Origin: CAVSKL01 sp963728475 [NCBI: Candidatus Eiseniibacteriota bacterium]
GTDB lineage: Bacteria; Eisenbacteria; RBG-16-71-46; JABDJR01
Reading direction: 5' to 3'
Length of the DNA stretch: 64,000 nucleotides
Assembly (NCBI GenBank): GCA_963728475.1
Contig: CAVSKL010000002.1
Location: 248,001 to 312,000, forward strand
Shown here: in pieces, positions 39,961 to 48,751 of the stretch
Layout of the letters: each line of letters starts with the position of its first letter
Position numbering within the stretch: the first letter of the stretch is position 1
Program-made: the position numbers and the translations under genes
The notes under the pieces: generated by a model
Told to the model about the DNA's origin: nothing
Seen by the model: only the letters and a program-made list of their open reading frames with translations
Database searches by the model: none

Positions 39961-42363
39961 ATGCAACGCATGACGAGGACGGCGGCCCGGGCCGCTATGC
40001 TCCTCGCCCTGGCCGGGGGCGTGGTCGCGGCGGGGGCGGGCTCCGCCGACGCGCACCAGGACAACCTGCAGCCGCCCATGGCCTACGGGCGGGACGCGTC
40101 GGACCTTTACGCGATTCGCGAACCGAACATCTTCACCCACAACGTGGGGCTCCTGACCCTCCAGATCACCAACGTGGGGATCATCGGGAACCCCTTCATC
40201 AACGACTTCTCCGCCGGGTGGCAGGGGGGGGAGTACCTCTACTTCTCGGGCCTCTGGATCGGCGCCATCGGCTCCGACTCCGAGCCGCACGTGTCCACCG
40301 CGTCCCCGTTCGAGTTGCGGCCGGACCTGAGCCCGGTGTGGACGGTGTACCAGTCGTACGAAGGGGTGAAGAGCGGGAACCGGCTCGGCGAGGGGGGCTT
40401 CTGCACCGCCGACGACGACCACGACGGGTGTGCGGGCGAGACGGTGATCGACGCCAACCTCATCGACGAGGACTTCCAGAACGGGCTGGACGACGACGGG
40501 GACGGCCGGATCGACGAGGACTTCGAGGCCATCGGGCAGCAGATGTTCTCCTGCATGTACCGGGACGACACCCCCGAGGCGATCGCCCAGGTCTCGGACC
40601 ACGTGCCGCTGAACCTCCTGGTCCGGCAACGCTCGTTCCAGTGGTCGACCACCAGCATCAACGAGTTCGTCGGCTTCGACTTCCAGATCATCAACACCGG
40701 CGACCAGCGGCTGAAGAACGTCTACCTGGGGTTCTTCTCCGACTCCGACATCGGTCCCAAGACCACCCCCCGTTACTGGACCGACGACTTGGTGGGGTGG
40801 GCCCACATCGACACCACCGTCACCGATCCGCTCCAGCCGGGGGCGTGCTCGGTGTTCGACCTTTCCATGGATACCGCCTACATGTGGGATGCCAAGGACA
40901 ACGGGACCAGCATCTCCGGCGGCGACGTCCCCGGCGTGTTCGGCACCCTATTCCTGGGCCACACCACCGACGACGCGGGGATCAAGGCGCCCACGAACGT
41001 GGGCCTCACCACCGTGGTGTGGTTCAGTTCCTCCGGCCAGAACTCCGACCCCCAGAACGACGACGAGCGCTACGCGCTCCTCGCCTCCGGCAACAAGCCG
41101 CAGCGTAACGCCACCAAGCCCGACGATTACCGTTACGTGGTGGCGGCCGGCCCCTTCCAGCAGCTCAACCCCGGGGAGTCCCTGAACTTCCAGACCGCCT
41201 ACGTGATCGGCGACGGGCAGGACGGCTTCCGGGCCAACGCGGTCAACGCCCAGCGCGTGTTCAACGGCCGGTTCGTGGACGCCGACCAGAATCCCGACAC
41301 CGGGGTCGGCGGCAAGGAACGTTGCATCCACGCCCTCGACGAAAACCTCTCGGTACAGTGGGACGACCCCTGCGACACCCTGCAGACCCAGGTCACCTTC
41401 AAGGGCACCGCGTGCCACTGGGTGGACGGGGACTGCAACCCCTGCACCGGGGTGAACGGCCAGGAGACCCCGATCAAGTGGGTGGGCACCACCGCGCCGC
41501 CGCCCCCGAACATGAACACCGATCCCACCCTGGACCCGATCGTGGACCCGAACCTGCACGCGTTCGTGCCTCCGGCCGGCGACCATCGGGTGGTGATCCA
41601 GTGGGACAACTCGTCGGAGCTCCGCAAGGACCCGATCACCCGGCAGAACCTGTTCGAGGGATACCGGGTGTGGCGGGTGGACAACTGGCAGCGGCCCGAG
41701 GGCTCGATCGGCCCCTCTCCCGAGGAGTGGATGAAGATCGCCGAGTTCCGCAAGGACCCCACCACCGGCGATTCCCAGGGCGCCAAGGACCTCCATTCGG
41801 TGGAGGACCGCTCGGTGGCTGCGATCGGTTTCAACGAAGAGAACAAACCGATCTATCCCATCGGCCGCTATTCCTACGCCGACACCTCGGGGATCATCAA
41901 CGGGAAGCTCTACTTCTACTCGGTGACCGCGTTCGGCGTGACCACCCGCAAGAATTCCACCACCGGCAAGGACGAGTTGGTGGACCTCGGCGGGCTCCCG
42001 TCGGCGGTGGAAGCGGAGTCGGTGGTGCCGCGCTGGGGCGCCTCCGGCGGATGCGACGACGTGAAGGTGGTGCCGAACCCCTACCGGGGGGGCGCCGACT
42101 GGGACCTGGTTCCCAGCGACAAGGATCCCACCGGGACCAAGATCGCGTTCCGGAACCTGCCCCAGGCCAAGTCCACTATCCGGATCTACACCCTGGCCGG
42201 GGACCTGGTGATCGAGTCGGTGCACGACGGGACCGGCGGTGACGGGACCTATTTCTGGAACATGATCACCCGCAACGGTCAGAACGTGACGAGCGGTCTG
42301 TATCTGTATTCGGTCGAGTATCCCGGCGGCATCTGCCGCGGGCGCTTTGCCATCATCCGATGA
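39961..42363 (+). CDS. Large secreted protein with FlgD/T9SS-like C-terminal sorting domain (paralog A)
   Basis: The 800-residue protein starts at ATG 39961 after GGAAGGAGGG (an ATG at 39904 would add 19 residues). It has a signal peptide ending near GSADAHQD, a conserved N-terminal block (HNVGLLTLQITNVG, AGWQGGEYLYFSGLWIGAI), an acidic calcium-loop-like repeat (GLDDDGDGRIDEDF), an FN3-like segment (LFEGYRVWRVDNWQRP) and a C-terminal VVPNPYRGG followed by TIRIYTLAGDLV and GLYLYSVEYPGG, typical of FlgD-Ig/T9SS type A sorting domains. It closely resembles the protein at 43458. Function unknown; likely cell-surface or secreted. Confidence 0.8.
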   Translation: MQRMTRTAARAAMLLALAGGVVAAGAGSADAHQDNLQPPMAYGRDASDLYAIREPNIFTHNVGLLTLQITNVGIIGNPFINDFSAGWQGGEYLYFSGLWIGAIGSDSEPHVSTASPFELRPDLSPVWTVYQSYEGVKSGNRLGEGGFCTADDDHDGCAGETVIDANLIDEDFQNGLDDDGDGRIDEDFEAIGQQMFSCMYRDDTPEAIAQVSDHVPLNLLVRQRSFQWSTTSINEFVGFDFQIINTGDQRLKNVYLGFFSDSDIGPKTTPRYWTDDLVGWAHIDTTVTDPLQPGACSVFDLSMDTAYMWDAKDNGTSISGGDVPGVFGTLFLGHTTDDAGIKAPTNVGLTTVVWFSSSGQNSDPQNDDERYALLASGNKPQRNATKPDDYRYVVAAGPFQQLNPGESLNFQTAYVIGDGQDGFRANAVNAQRVFNGRFVDADQNPDTGVGGKERCIHALDENLSVQWDDPCDTLQTQVTFKGTACHWVDGDCNPCTGVNGQETPIKWVGTTAPPPPNMNTDPTLDPIVDPNLHAFVPPAGDHRVVIQWDNSSELRKDPITRQNLFEGYRVWRVDNWQRPEGSIGPSPEEWMKIAEFRKDPTTGDSQGAKDLHSVEDRSVAAIGFNEENKPIYPIGRYSYADTSGIINGKLYFYSVTAFGVTTRKNSTTGKDELVDLGGLPSAVEAESVVPRWGASGGCDDVKVVPNPYRGGADWDLVPSDKDPTGTKIAFRNLPQAKSTIRIYTLAGDLVIESVHDGTGGDGTYFWNMITRNGQNVTSGLYLYSVEYPGGICRGRFAIIR

Positions 42364-42401
42364 GGATTTGCCGGAGGATGCGGGCTCAAGGAGGTACTGC
42401 G

Positions 42402-43358
42402 GTGAAACGAATGGTGGCGGCGGTCACACTTCTCTGCCTGGCCCCGGTGGGGTTGATGCCGGGCAAAGCGGAGGCGGCCAAGTTCTTCGAGAAGGTCGGC
42501 ACCTACGACGGCCAGTTTCTGAAGATCCCGATCGGGGCGCGGGCCACCGGGATGGGGGCGGCGTTCGTGGCGGTGGCCGACGACGCGTCGGCGGTGTACT
42601 GGAACCCGGCGGGGGTGGCGCGCCTGCAGGGGAACATCATCTCGGTGAACCACATCAACTGGCCGGCGGACGTGAACCTGACCCAGGGGGCGTACGTGTT
42701 CAGCCTGGGGTTCCTGCCGGGGATGCTGGCGTTCCACGCCCGGTCCCTGTACGTGGGGAGCATGGCCCGGACCACGGTGTACAAGCCGGATGGAGACGGG
42801 ACGTATTTCGACGCGGGGTACACCGCGTTCGGGGTGACCTACGCCCGGTCGCTGACCGACAAGTTCTCGGTGGGGGTGAGCGCGAACCTGGTGCACGCGG
42901 GCCTGGACAACCTGTCCGCCAACGCGCTCTCGTTCGACGTGGGGACCCTCTACGACACCGGGTTCCGGTCGTTGAAGATCGGGATGGAGATCCAGAACAT
43001 GGGGTCGGAGCTGTCGTACATCGACAAGTCGAAGGCGTCGAAGCTGCCGATCCTGTTCCGGGTGGGGGCGTCGATGAACATGCTGCAGAGCCTGGACCAC
43101 AAGATCCTGACCACGGCGGAGTTCAGCCATCCCCCGGACAACAACGAGCGGTTGAACGCGGGGCTGGAGTACGGGTTCAAGGACTTCTTCTTCCTGCGCG
43201 GAGGATACAACTTCGGTTACGACGCCGAGTCGTTCAGCGCGGGGGTGGGAGTGAACTTCCCGACGTCGCTCTCCTCCGAGACCCGGTTCGACTACTCCTA
43301 CACGGACATGGCCGACCTCTCCGGCGCACACCGCTTCTCGCTGGAGATCGGATTCTAA
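42402..43358 (+). CDS. PorV/PorQ-family outer membrane protein
   Basis: PorV-like barrels (FadL-related) act in type IX secretion, where PorV carries cargo to the attachment complex. The GTG at 42402 follows a perfect AAGGAGG and gives 318 residues: signal peptide to about residue 25, then IPIGARATGMGAAFVAVADDASAVYWNPAGVARLQ, the family hallmark, here split over residues 35-75, and a C-terminus ending HRFSLEIGF. It lies between two paralogous proteins with T9SS-like sorting ends, which supports the secretion role. Whether it is PorV or PorQ is not decided. Confidence 0.85.
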   Translation: MKRMVAAVTLLCLAPVGLMPGKAEAAKFFEKVGTYDGQFLKIPIGARATGMGAAFVAVADDASAVYWNPAGVARLQGNIISVNHINWPADVNLTQGAYVFSLGFLPGMLAFHARSLYVGSMARTTVYKPDGDGTYFDAGYTAFGVTYARSLTDKFSVGVSANLVHAGLDNLSANALSFDVGTLYDTGFRSLKIGMEIQNMGSELSYIDKSKASKLPILFRVGASMNMLQSLDHKILTTAEFSHPPDNNERLNAGLEYGFKDFFFLRGGYNFGYDAESFSAGVGVNFPTSLSSETRFDYSYTDMADLSGAHRFSLEIGF

Positions 43359-43431
43359 CCGCCCGTTGAAATACCGGTCCCGGTCGCGCCGGCTGGCTCC
43401 CGGGAACGGGTCCAGGAACGAGGAGGAGACG

Positions 43432-43461
43432 ATGCTCCAGCGCATCGTCGGCGGCGCGTGA
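43432..43461 (+). CDS. Possible 9-residue leader peptide
   Basis: ATG at 43432 follows the strong ribosome-binding site GAGGAGGAGAC and reads MLQRIVGGA before TGA at 43459-43461. That TGA overlaps the GTG (43458) of the next large gene as GTGA. The large gene has no ribosome-binding site of its own, so it may be translated by coupling to this micro-ORF. Seen in sequence; function inferred. Confidence 0.35.
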   Translation: MLQRIVGGA

Positions 43462-45896
43462 CGCCGGGATGTGGCCCGAGAATCGCCGTCTCTTCGGGCC
43501 GGCCGGAGGATCCCCGTCGGGGAGGCCGGCCGGCCCGCTTCCTGCCCGCCGCGGTCCTGGTCTCCCTCCTCGCCGCCGGGTTCGGCGGCACCGCCGCCGC
43601 CCGTACCCCCCTGGAGCTTCCGCTCGCCTTCGGGAGATTCCCGGACGGCCTCTATGCGCTGCGCGCCCCGAATCTCTATGCCCACAACGTCGGTCTCCTG
43701 AGCCTGCAGGTCACCAACGTCGGTATCTTCGGGAATCCCTTCATCGACGCGTTCTCCGCGGGCTGGCAGGGGGGGGAGTACCTGCACGTGGGCGGCCTGT
43801 GGGTCGGAGCGATCGGGGCCGACGGAGAGGCCCACGTCAGCACCGGCACCACCTTCGAGTTCCGTCCGGAGCTGGACGCGCGGTGGACGGTCTACGAGTC
43901 CTACGAGGGTGCCCCCCACGGAACCCGCCTCCTTCCCGACGAACCCCGGGCCGCGGACGACGACGGCGACGGCTTGATCGACGAGGACTTCCAGAACGGT
44001 TTCGACGACGACGGTGACGGCCTGATCGACGAGGACTACTCCGCGGCCGGCCACCAGATGTTCTCCTGCCAGTACCGGGACGACACTCCGGAGGCTCTGC
44101 GCCAGATCTCGGACCACGTCCCGCTCGGGCTCCTGGTTCATCAGCGGAGCTTCGAATGGGCGGTGGACGGCCTCAACGAGTTCGTGGGACTCGAGTTCGA
44201 GATCATCAACATCGGCGACCAGGAGCTGAAGAACGCCTATCTCGGCTTCTACAACGACTCCGACGCCGGCCCCAAGGACCATCCGCGCTACTGGCTGGAC
44301 GACTACACCGCCTGGTCGCACATCGACACCGTGGCCGCGCTGCCTGGGGATGCAGGCGCTTGTTCCCAGCGCCGGGTCTCGGTGGACGCGGTCTACACCT
44401 GGGACGCTCCCGACAACGGGGTGACGATCAGCGGGGGGGACGTGCCGGGGGTGTTCGGGTTGGCGCTGTTCGGGTACCCCACCGACTACCTGCAGACCCG
44501 GGCCCCCCAGAATGTGGGGTTCCGCTCGGTGGCCATCATCGGGGCCTCGGACGACGTGTTGGATCCCCAGACCGATGACGAGCGCTACGCCCTGATGGCG
44601 GGCGGCCGGAAGCCGGGCCCCGGGGCGCAGCGCCCCGACGACTACCATGCCATCGTGGCCAGCGGGCCGTTCCGGTCGTTGAATCCGGGGGAGTCGCTGA
44701 CCCTGGACATGGCTTACGTGGTCGGAAACGGGCAGGCCGGCTTCCGCCACAACGTCGCCGTCGCCGACCGGGTGTTCGGCGGGCGCTGGGTGGACCTGGA
44801 CGGCGACCCGTCCACCGGCTCCGGCGGCGCCGAGTACTGCCTGAGGGTCATCCCTCCCGCCAAGGTGGTGGAGTTCTATCCGCCGTGCACGGACAGCCTG
44901 GGCTCCATTCCGCCCATGACGAAGACCAGGTACAAGCTCACCACCTGCCTCTACCTGGACGTGGATTGCGACGTGTGCACCGGGACCGGAGGCGCGGAGA
45001 CCCCCAATCCTTGGGTCGGGAGCAGCGCGCCGCCGCCCCCGACCGTGAACACCGCGACGGGCCTGGATCCGCTTCACGATCCGCGGTTGCGCGCGTTCGT
45101 GCCGCCCGCCGGGGACCGGCGGGTGGTGATCCAGTGGGACAACGGGTCCGAGGTGGCCGAGAACCCGACCGGAGGCAAGATCGTCTTCGACGGCTACCGG
45201 CTGTGGCGGGTGGACAACTGGCAGCGGCCGTTCGGGTCCCTGGGCCCCTCTCCCGGCGAATGGATCAAGCTGGCCGAGTTCCGGGTGGGTCGGAGCCAGA
45301 CTCCTCCCGCGGGGACCTTTCCCCTGGTCGACGCGGTCCGGACCGACGTCCCGTCCCTGGGTTCCACCGCCGACGGCAAGCCGATCTATCCGGTCGGCCG
45401 CTACCAGTACTCCGACACCCTGGGGATCACCAACGGCAAGCTCTACTTCTATGCGGTGACCGCGATCGGGGTCTTGCTGCAGCCGAACCCGGTGAGCGGG
45501 GTGCTGGAGGAGGTGGAGATCACGGGGCGTCCCTCGGCCGCCGAGGCGGAGGCGGTCGTCCCCCGGTGGGCCGCGGCGGAGGGTTGCGACCGGGTGCGGG
45601 TGGTTCCCAATCCCTACCGCGGGGGCGCCGACTGGGACCTGATCCCCAGCGAGGGAGATCCCACCGGGACCAAGATCGCGTTCCGGAATCTGCCCCGGGC
45701 GTGGAGCGTGATCCGTATCTATACCCTGGCCGGCGACCTGGTGCAGCGGGCCGAGCACGACGGCGCCGGCGGCGACGGCACCTGGTTCTGGAACCTGGTG
45801 AGCCGGAACGGCCAGAACGTGTCCAGCGGGCTCTATCTCTACTCGGTGGAGAGCCCCTCGGGCATCTGTCGCGGACGCTTCGCGATCATCCGTTGA
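43458..45896 (+). CDS. Large secreted protein with FlgD/T9SS-like C-terminal sorting domain (paralog B)
   Basis: The 812-residue protein is a full-length paralog of the 39961 product: HNVGLLSLQVTNVG, AGWQGGEYLHVGGLWVGAI, two DDDGDGLIDED calcium-loop-like repeats, FDGYRLWRVDNWQRP, VVPNPYRGG, and the C-terminal VIRIYTLAGDLV with GLYLYSVESPSG. Both proteins share a cysteine motif, DCDVCTGTGGAETPNPWVG here and DCNPCTGVNGQETPIKWVG there. The signal peptide follows a longer arginine-rich N-terminus. Start is GTG 43458 (GTGA overlap with a micro-ORF). Function unknown. Confidence 0.8.
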   Translation: MTPGCGPRIAVSSGRPEDPRRGGRPARFLPAAVLVSLLAAGFGGTAAARTPLELPLAFGRFPDGLYALRAPNLYAHNVGLLSLQVTNVGIFGNPFIDAFSAGWQGGEYLHVGGLWVGAIGADGEAHVSTGTTFEFRPELDARWTVYESYEGAPHGTRLLPDEPRAADDDGDGLIDEDFQNGFDDDGDGLIDEDYSAAGHQMFSCQYRDDTPEALRQISDHVPLGLLVHQRSFEWAVDGLNEFVGLEFEIINIGDQELKNAYLGFYNDSDAGPKDHPRYWLDDYTAWSHIDTVAALPGDAGACSQRRVSVDAVYTWDAPDNGVTISGGDVPGVFGLALFGYPTDYLQTRAPQNVGFRSVAIIGASDDVLDPQTDDERYALMAGGRKPGPGAQRPDDYHAIVASGPFRSLNPGESLTLDMAYVVGNGQAGFRHNVAVADRVFGGRWVDLDGDPSTGSGGAEYCLRVIPPAKVVEFYPPCTDSLGSIPPMTKTRYKLTTCLYLDVDCDVCTGTGGAETPNPWVGSSAPPPPTVNTATGLDPLHDPRLRAFVPPAGDRRVVIQWDNGSEVAENPTGGKIVFDGYRLWRVDNWQRPFGSLGPSPGEWIKLAEFRVGRSQTPPAGTFPLVDAVRTDVPSLGSTADGKPIYPVGRYQYSDTLGITNGKLYFYAVTAIGVLLQPNPVSGVLEEVEITGRPSAAEAEAVVPRWAAAEGCDRVRVVPNPYRGGADWDLIPSEGDPTGTKIAFRNLPRAWSVIRIYTLAGDLVQRAEHDGAGGDGTWFWNLVSRNGQNVSSGLYLYSVESPSGICRGRFAIIR

Positions 45897-45919
45897 GCCC
45901 TCCCGGGTCCGAGCCAGGA

Positions 45920-45949
45920 TTAGGAGATCCGGCGGGGCGGTACTACACT
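45920..45949 (+). promoter_or_regulatory. Weak candidate promoter of the GWxTD-like gene
   Basis: TTAGGA (45920-45925), 18 bases, TACACT (45944-45949). The -10 is identical to those of metK and secG; the -35 is poor. Confidence 0.35.
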
Positions 45950-46012
45950 GGTCGAGTACGGGCTGAAGGCGCGGCCGCGGCAACGGGCGCGTGCGCCAGC
46001 GGAGGAGTTCCC

Positions 46013-47503
46013 ATGAAACAGGCTTTCCGGTTCCCGGCTCCCAAGGCCATTGTCGCCCTGGCGCTCCTGGGCCTGGCGGCCGCGCCGGGACCAGGGCGGG
46101 CCGCTCCCACCGATTTTCCGGTGTCCGCCACCGGGGACATCTGGTTCCAGGCCGACCATGCCGGATTCATGCGTTCCGACGGTACCCCCTACGAGGAGTA
46201 CTACTTCAAGGTCACCGACAACCAGCTCCAGTTCAACCGGGACGGCGACGTCTATCGCGGGCGGGTCTTCGTGCACCTCGAGTTCAAGGACGCGGACGGG
46301 AACGGGCTCGGCGAGGCTGGGCACGACTACGCCTTCACCGTCCCCGACCTCGAGACCGCCGGTTCCCCCGATCACGCCCAGTTGCTGCTCCTGCGCGATG
46401 CCCTCGATCCCCGCGCCGCCACCGTCGAGGTCACGATGGAGGACCTCAACGCCCGCAAGCGGGGGCTCCTCTACATGGTGACCGGCAAGCGCAAGAACGG
46501 CAGCGCGGAGGGGATCCTCGCCCCGCCTCCGTTCTTGGGGAAGCCGTTCGGGGTGAGCGACATCCAGTTCGCGTGGGAGGTTCACGAGGGGGCCTCGGGC
46601 GGGCCCTTCATCAAGAACGGCCTCGACGTGGTGCCCAACCCCTCGCGCAATTACGGGCTCCTCCAGTCGCGGGTCTCGGCCTATTACGAGGTCTACGACC
46701 GGCGCGACACCACCTCCGCCCTCCCCCATACCTATTTCGTGACCTACGACATCGTGAACCCGGACGGGAAGACGGTGAACTCGGTACCCGACACCGTCCA
46801 GTCCGACGCCGGGGACTGGATGAAGGTGATGACCTTCGACGCCACCGGCCTCACGACCGGGGAATACCAAGTGAAGGCGACGGTACGGGATTCCGCCTCC
46901 GGGGAGACCGCGGTCTCCGAGCGCCCGTTCAACGTGCTGTGGCGGAGCGGCGCCTGGGACCGGACGGAGCAGGACGTCCTTGACGAGGCCCGGGTGCTGT
47001 TCACGGAGAAGGAGTACGCCCGTTTCCGGGACATGTCGGCGGGGGACCGGGAACTCTACCTGGAGAAGTTCTGGGCCGACGCGGACCCCAGTCCCGGCAG
47101 CGCCCGGAACGAGATCCGCGACGAGTTCATGCGACGGGTCGCTTACGCCGAGCGCCACTTCAGCGCCGGGGGCAAGGGGATGGTCAGCGACCAGGGCCGG
47201 ATCTACATCCGGTTCGGGGAGCCGGACGAGGTGGAGCGCGAGGTGTTGCCGACCCGGGACCGGCAGCTCGACCGGCAGGTGGACGAGCTGTCCGCGGAGA
47301 ATCCCTCGGGAAAGCTTCTCGCCACCAACGACGAGGTGGACACCCGGCCCTATGAGATCTGGATCTACACCCAGCAGGGTCATCCGCTCTTCCCGGACCG
47401 CGAGTTCACCACCAGCAAGACCGGCCTCAAGTTCGTATTCGTGGACGAGACCGGGACCGGACACTACGTTTTGCGGTTTTCCTCGGATTTCATCGGCTAC
47501 TGA
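46013..47503 (+). CDS. GWxTD-domain-like secreted protein
   Basis: The 496-residue protein has a signal peptide (1-30, GPGRAAP), a central beta region (KVTDNQLQFNRDGDVYRGRV), a FlgD/Ig-like stretch, and a C-terminal domain with YLEKFWADADPSPGSARNE, RVAYAERHF, then KGMVSDQGRIYIRFGEPDEVE. This is the pattern of GWxTD domain proteins of FCB bacteria, but the name-giving GWxTD is GMVSD here. GGAGGAG precedes the ATG. Function of the family is unknown. Stands alone downstream of paralog B. Confidence 0.8.
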   Translation: MKQAFRFPAPKAIVALALLGLAAAPGPGRAAPTDFPVSATGDIWFQADHAGFMRSDGTPYEEYYFKVTDNQLQFNRDGDVYRGRVFVHLEFKDADGNGLGEAGHDYAFTVPDLETAGSPDHAQLLLLRDALDPRAATVEVTMEDLNARKRGLLYMVTGKRKNGSAEGILAPPPFLGKPFGVSDIQFAWEVHEGASGGPFIKNGLDVVPNPSRNYGLLQSRVSAYYEVYDRRDTTSALPHTYFVTYDIVNPDGKTVNSVPDTVQSDAGDWMKVMTFDATGLTTGEYQVKATVRDSASGETAVSERPFNVLWRSGAWDRTEQDVLDEARVLFTEKEYARFRDMSAGDRELYLEKFWADADPSPGSARNEIRDEFMRRVAYAERHFSAGGKGMVSDQGRIYIRFGEPDEVEREVLPTRDRQLDRQVDELSAENPSGKLLATNDEVDTRPYEIWIYTQQGHPLFPDREFTTSKTGLKFVFVDETGTGHYVLRFSSDFIGY

Positions 47504-47532
47504 GGCCTCGCCTCCCGTTTCCGGGGGCGTCC

Positions 47533-47562
47533 TTGACAGTCCGGAAAGCCCCCGCCTACCAT
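47533..47562 (+). promoter_or_regulatory. Promoter of gapA-pgk-tpiA
   Basis: TTGACA (47533-47538), 18 bases, TACCAT (47557-47562). The leader before gapA is about 170 bases and contains no gene that I can support. Confidence 0.6.
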
Positions 47563-47741
47563 CGAAGAGTCGGCCCGCAAACCGGACCGGCTTTTCTGTT
47601 TATGGAATCCGGGTTATCGAGAAGAAGCGGCTTCCCGCCGCCGCCGCGGCGTAGAATTCTCATCGTTTGCCCCGCCCCGCCCGACGCGGCGGGATCGCCG
47701 GCACCCGAACGCGGGACTCGACCGAAGAAGGGAGTTCGAGG

Positions 47742-48740
47742 ATGAAGATCGCCATCAACGGGTTCGGACGGATCGGCCGGTTGCTCTACCGCGCGGCCCT
47801 GAACGACCCCGACATCGACATCGTGGCCGTCAACGACATTACCGACGCGGCCACCCTTGCCCATCTCCTCCGCCACGACTCCGTGCACGGCAACCTGCAG
47901 GAGACGGTGACGGTGGACGGCGACGCCATCCGCTGCGGGGACGACCGGTTCAAGGTTCTCACCGAGACCGATCCCCGGAAGCTCCCCTGGAAGGACATGG
48001 GAGTGGAACTGGTGGTGGAGTCCACCGGCCGGTTCACCGACCGCGAGAAGGCGGCCCAGCATCTGGAGGCGGGGGCCAAGCGGGTGATCGTGTCCGCGCC
48101 CGCCAAAGGGGCGGACGTCACCGTGGTCATGGGGGTGAACGAGAAGGATTACGATCCCGCCCGGCACGTGATCCTCTCCAACGCGTCCTGCACCACCAAC
48201 TGCCTGGGACCGGTGGCCAAGGTGCTCCACGACAACTGGGGCATCCGCCGGGGCTGGATGACCACCATTCACGCCTATACCAACGACCAGCGGCTGCTGG
48301 ACCTGCCCCACAAGGATCTCCGGCGGGCGCGGGCGGCGGCCCTGAACCAGATCCCCACCACCACCGGGGCCGCCCGGGCGATCGGGCTGGTGATCCCGGA
48401 CTTGAAGGGGAAGCTGGACGGGATCGCGGTGCGGGTCCCGGTGCCGGACGGATCGCTGGTGGATCTGGTGGCCGAGACCGAAAGGCCGCTCACCACCGCC
48501 GAACTGAACGCGGCCATGCGCAAGGCGGCCGAAGGCCCCATGAAGGGGATCCTGCAGTACAGCGAGGAGGATCTGGTCTCGAGCGACATCGTCCACAATC
48601 CGCACTCCAGCGTCTACGACTCCAAGATGAGCGCGGTGATGGACGGGAACCTGGTCAAGGTCCTCTCGTGGTACGACAACGAGTGGGCGTTCTCCAAGCG
48701 CGTGGTCGACCTCATCCACTACATTCAGGCCCGGGGTTAG
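47742..48740 (+). CDS. gapA: Glyceraldehyde-3-phosphate dehydrogenase, type I
   Basis: GapA oxidises glyceraldehyde-3-P to 1,3-bisphosphoglycerate. The 332-residue protein has the NAD-binding [20 protein letters not shown] (a pattern of NAD-specific glycolytic enzymes) and the catalytic Cys150 in [20 protein letters not shown] precedes the ATG. First gene of the lower-glycolysis operon with pgk and tpiA. Confidence 0.97.
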   Translation: MKIAINGFGRIGRLLYRAALNDPDIDIVAVNDITDAATLAHLLRHDSVHGNLQETVTVDGDAIRCGDDRFKVLTETDPRKLPWKDMGVELVVESTGRFTDREKAAQHLEAGAKRVIVSAPAKGADVTVVMGVNEKDYDPARHVILSNASCTTNCLGPVAKVLHDNWGIRRGWMTTIHAYTNDQRLLDLPHKDLRRARAAALNQIPTTTGAARAIGLVIPDLKGKLDGIAVRVPVPDGSLVDLVAETERPLTTAELNAAMRKAAEGPMKGILQYSEEDLVSSDIVHNPHSSVYDSKMSAVMDGNLVKVLSWYDNEWAFSKRVVDLIHYIQARG

Positions 48741-48751
48741 AGCACCGCGCC

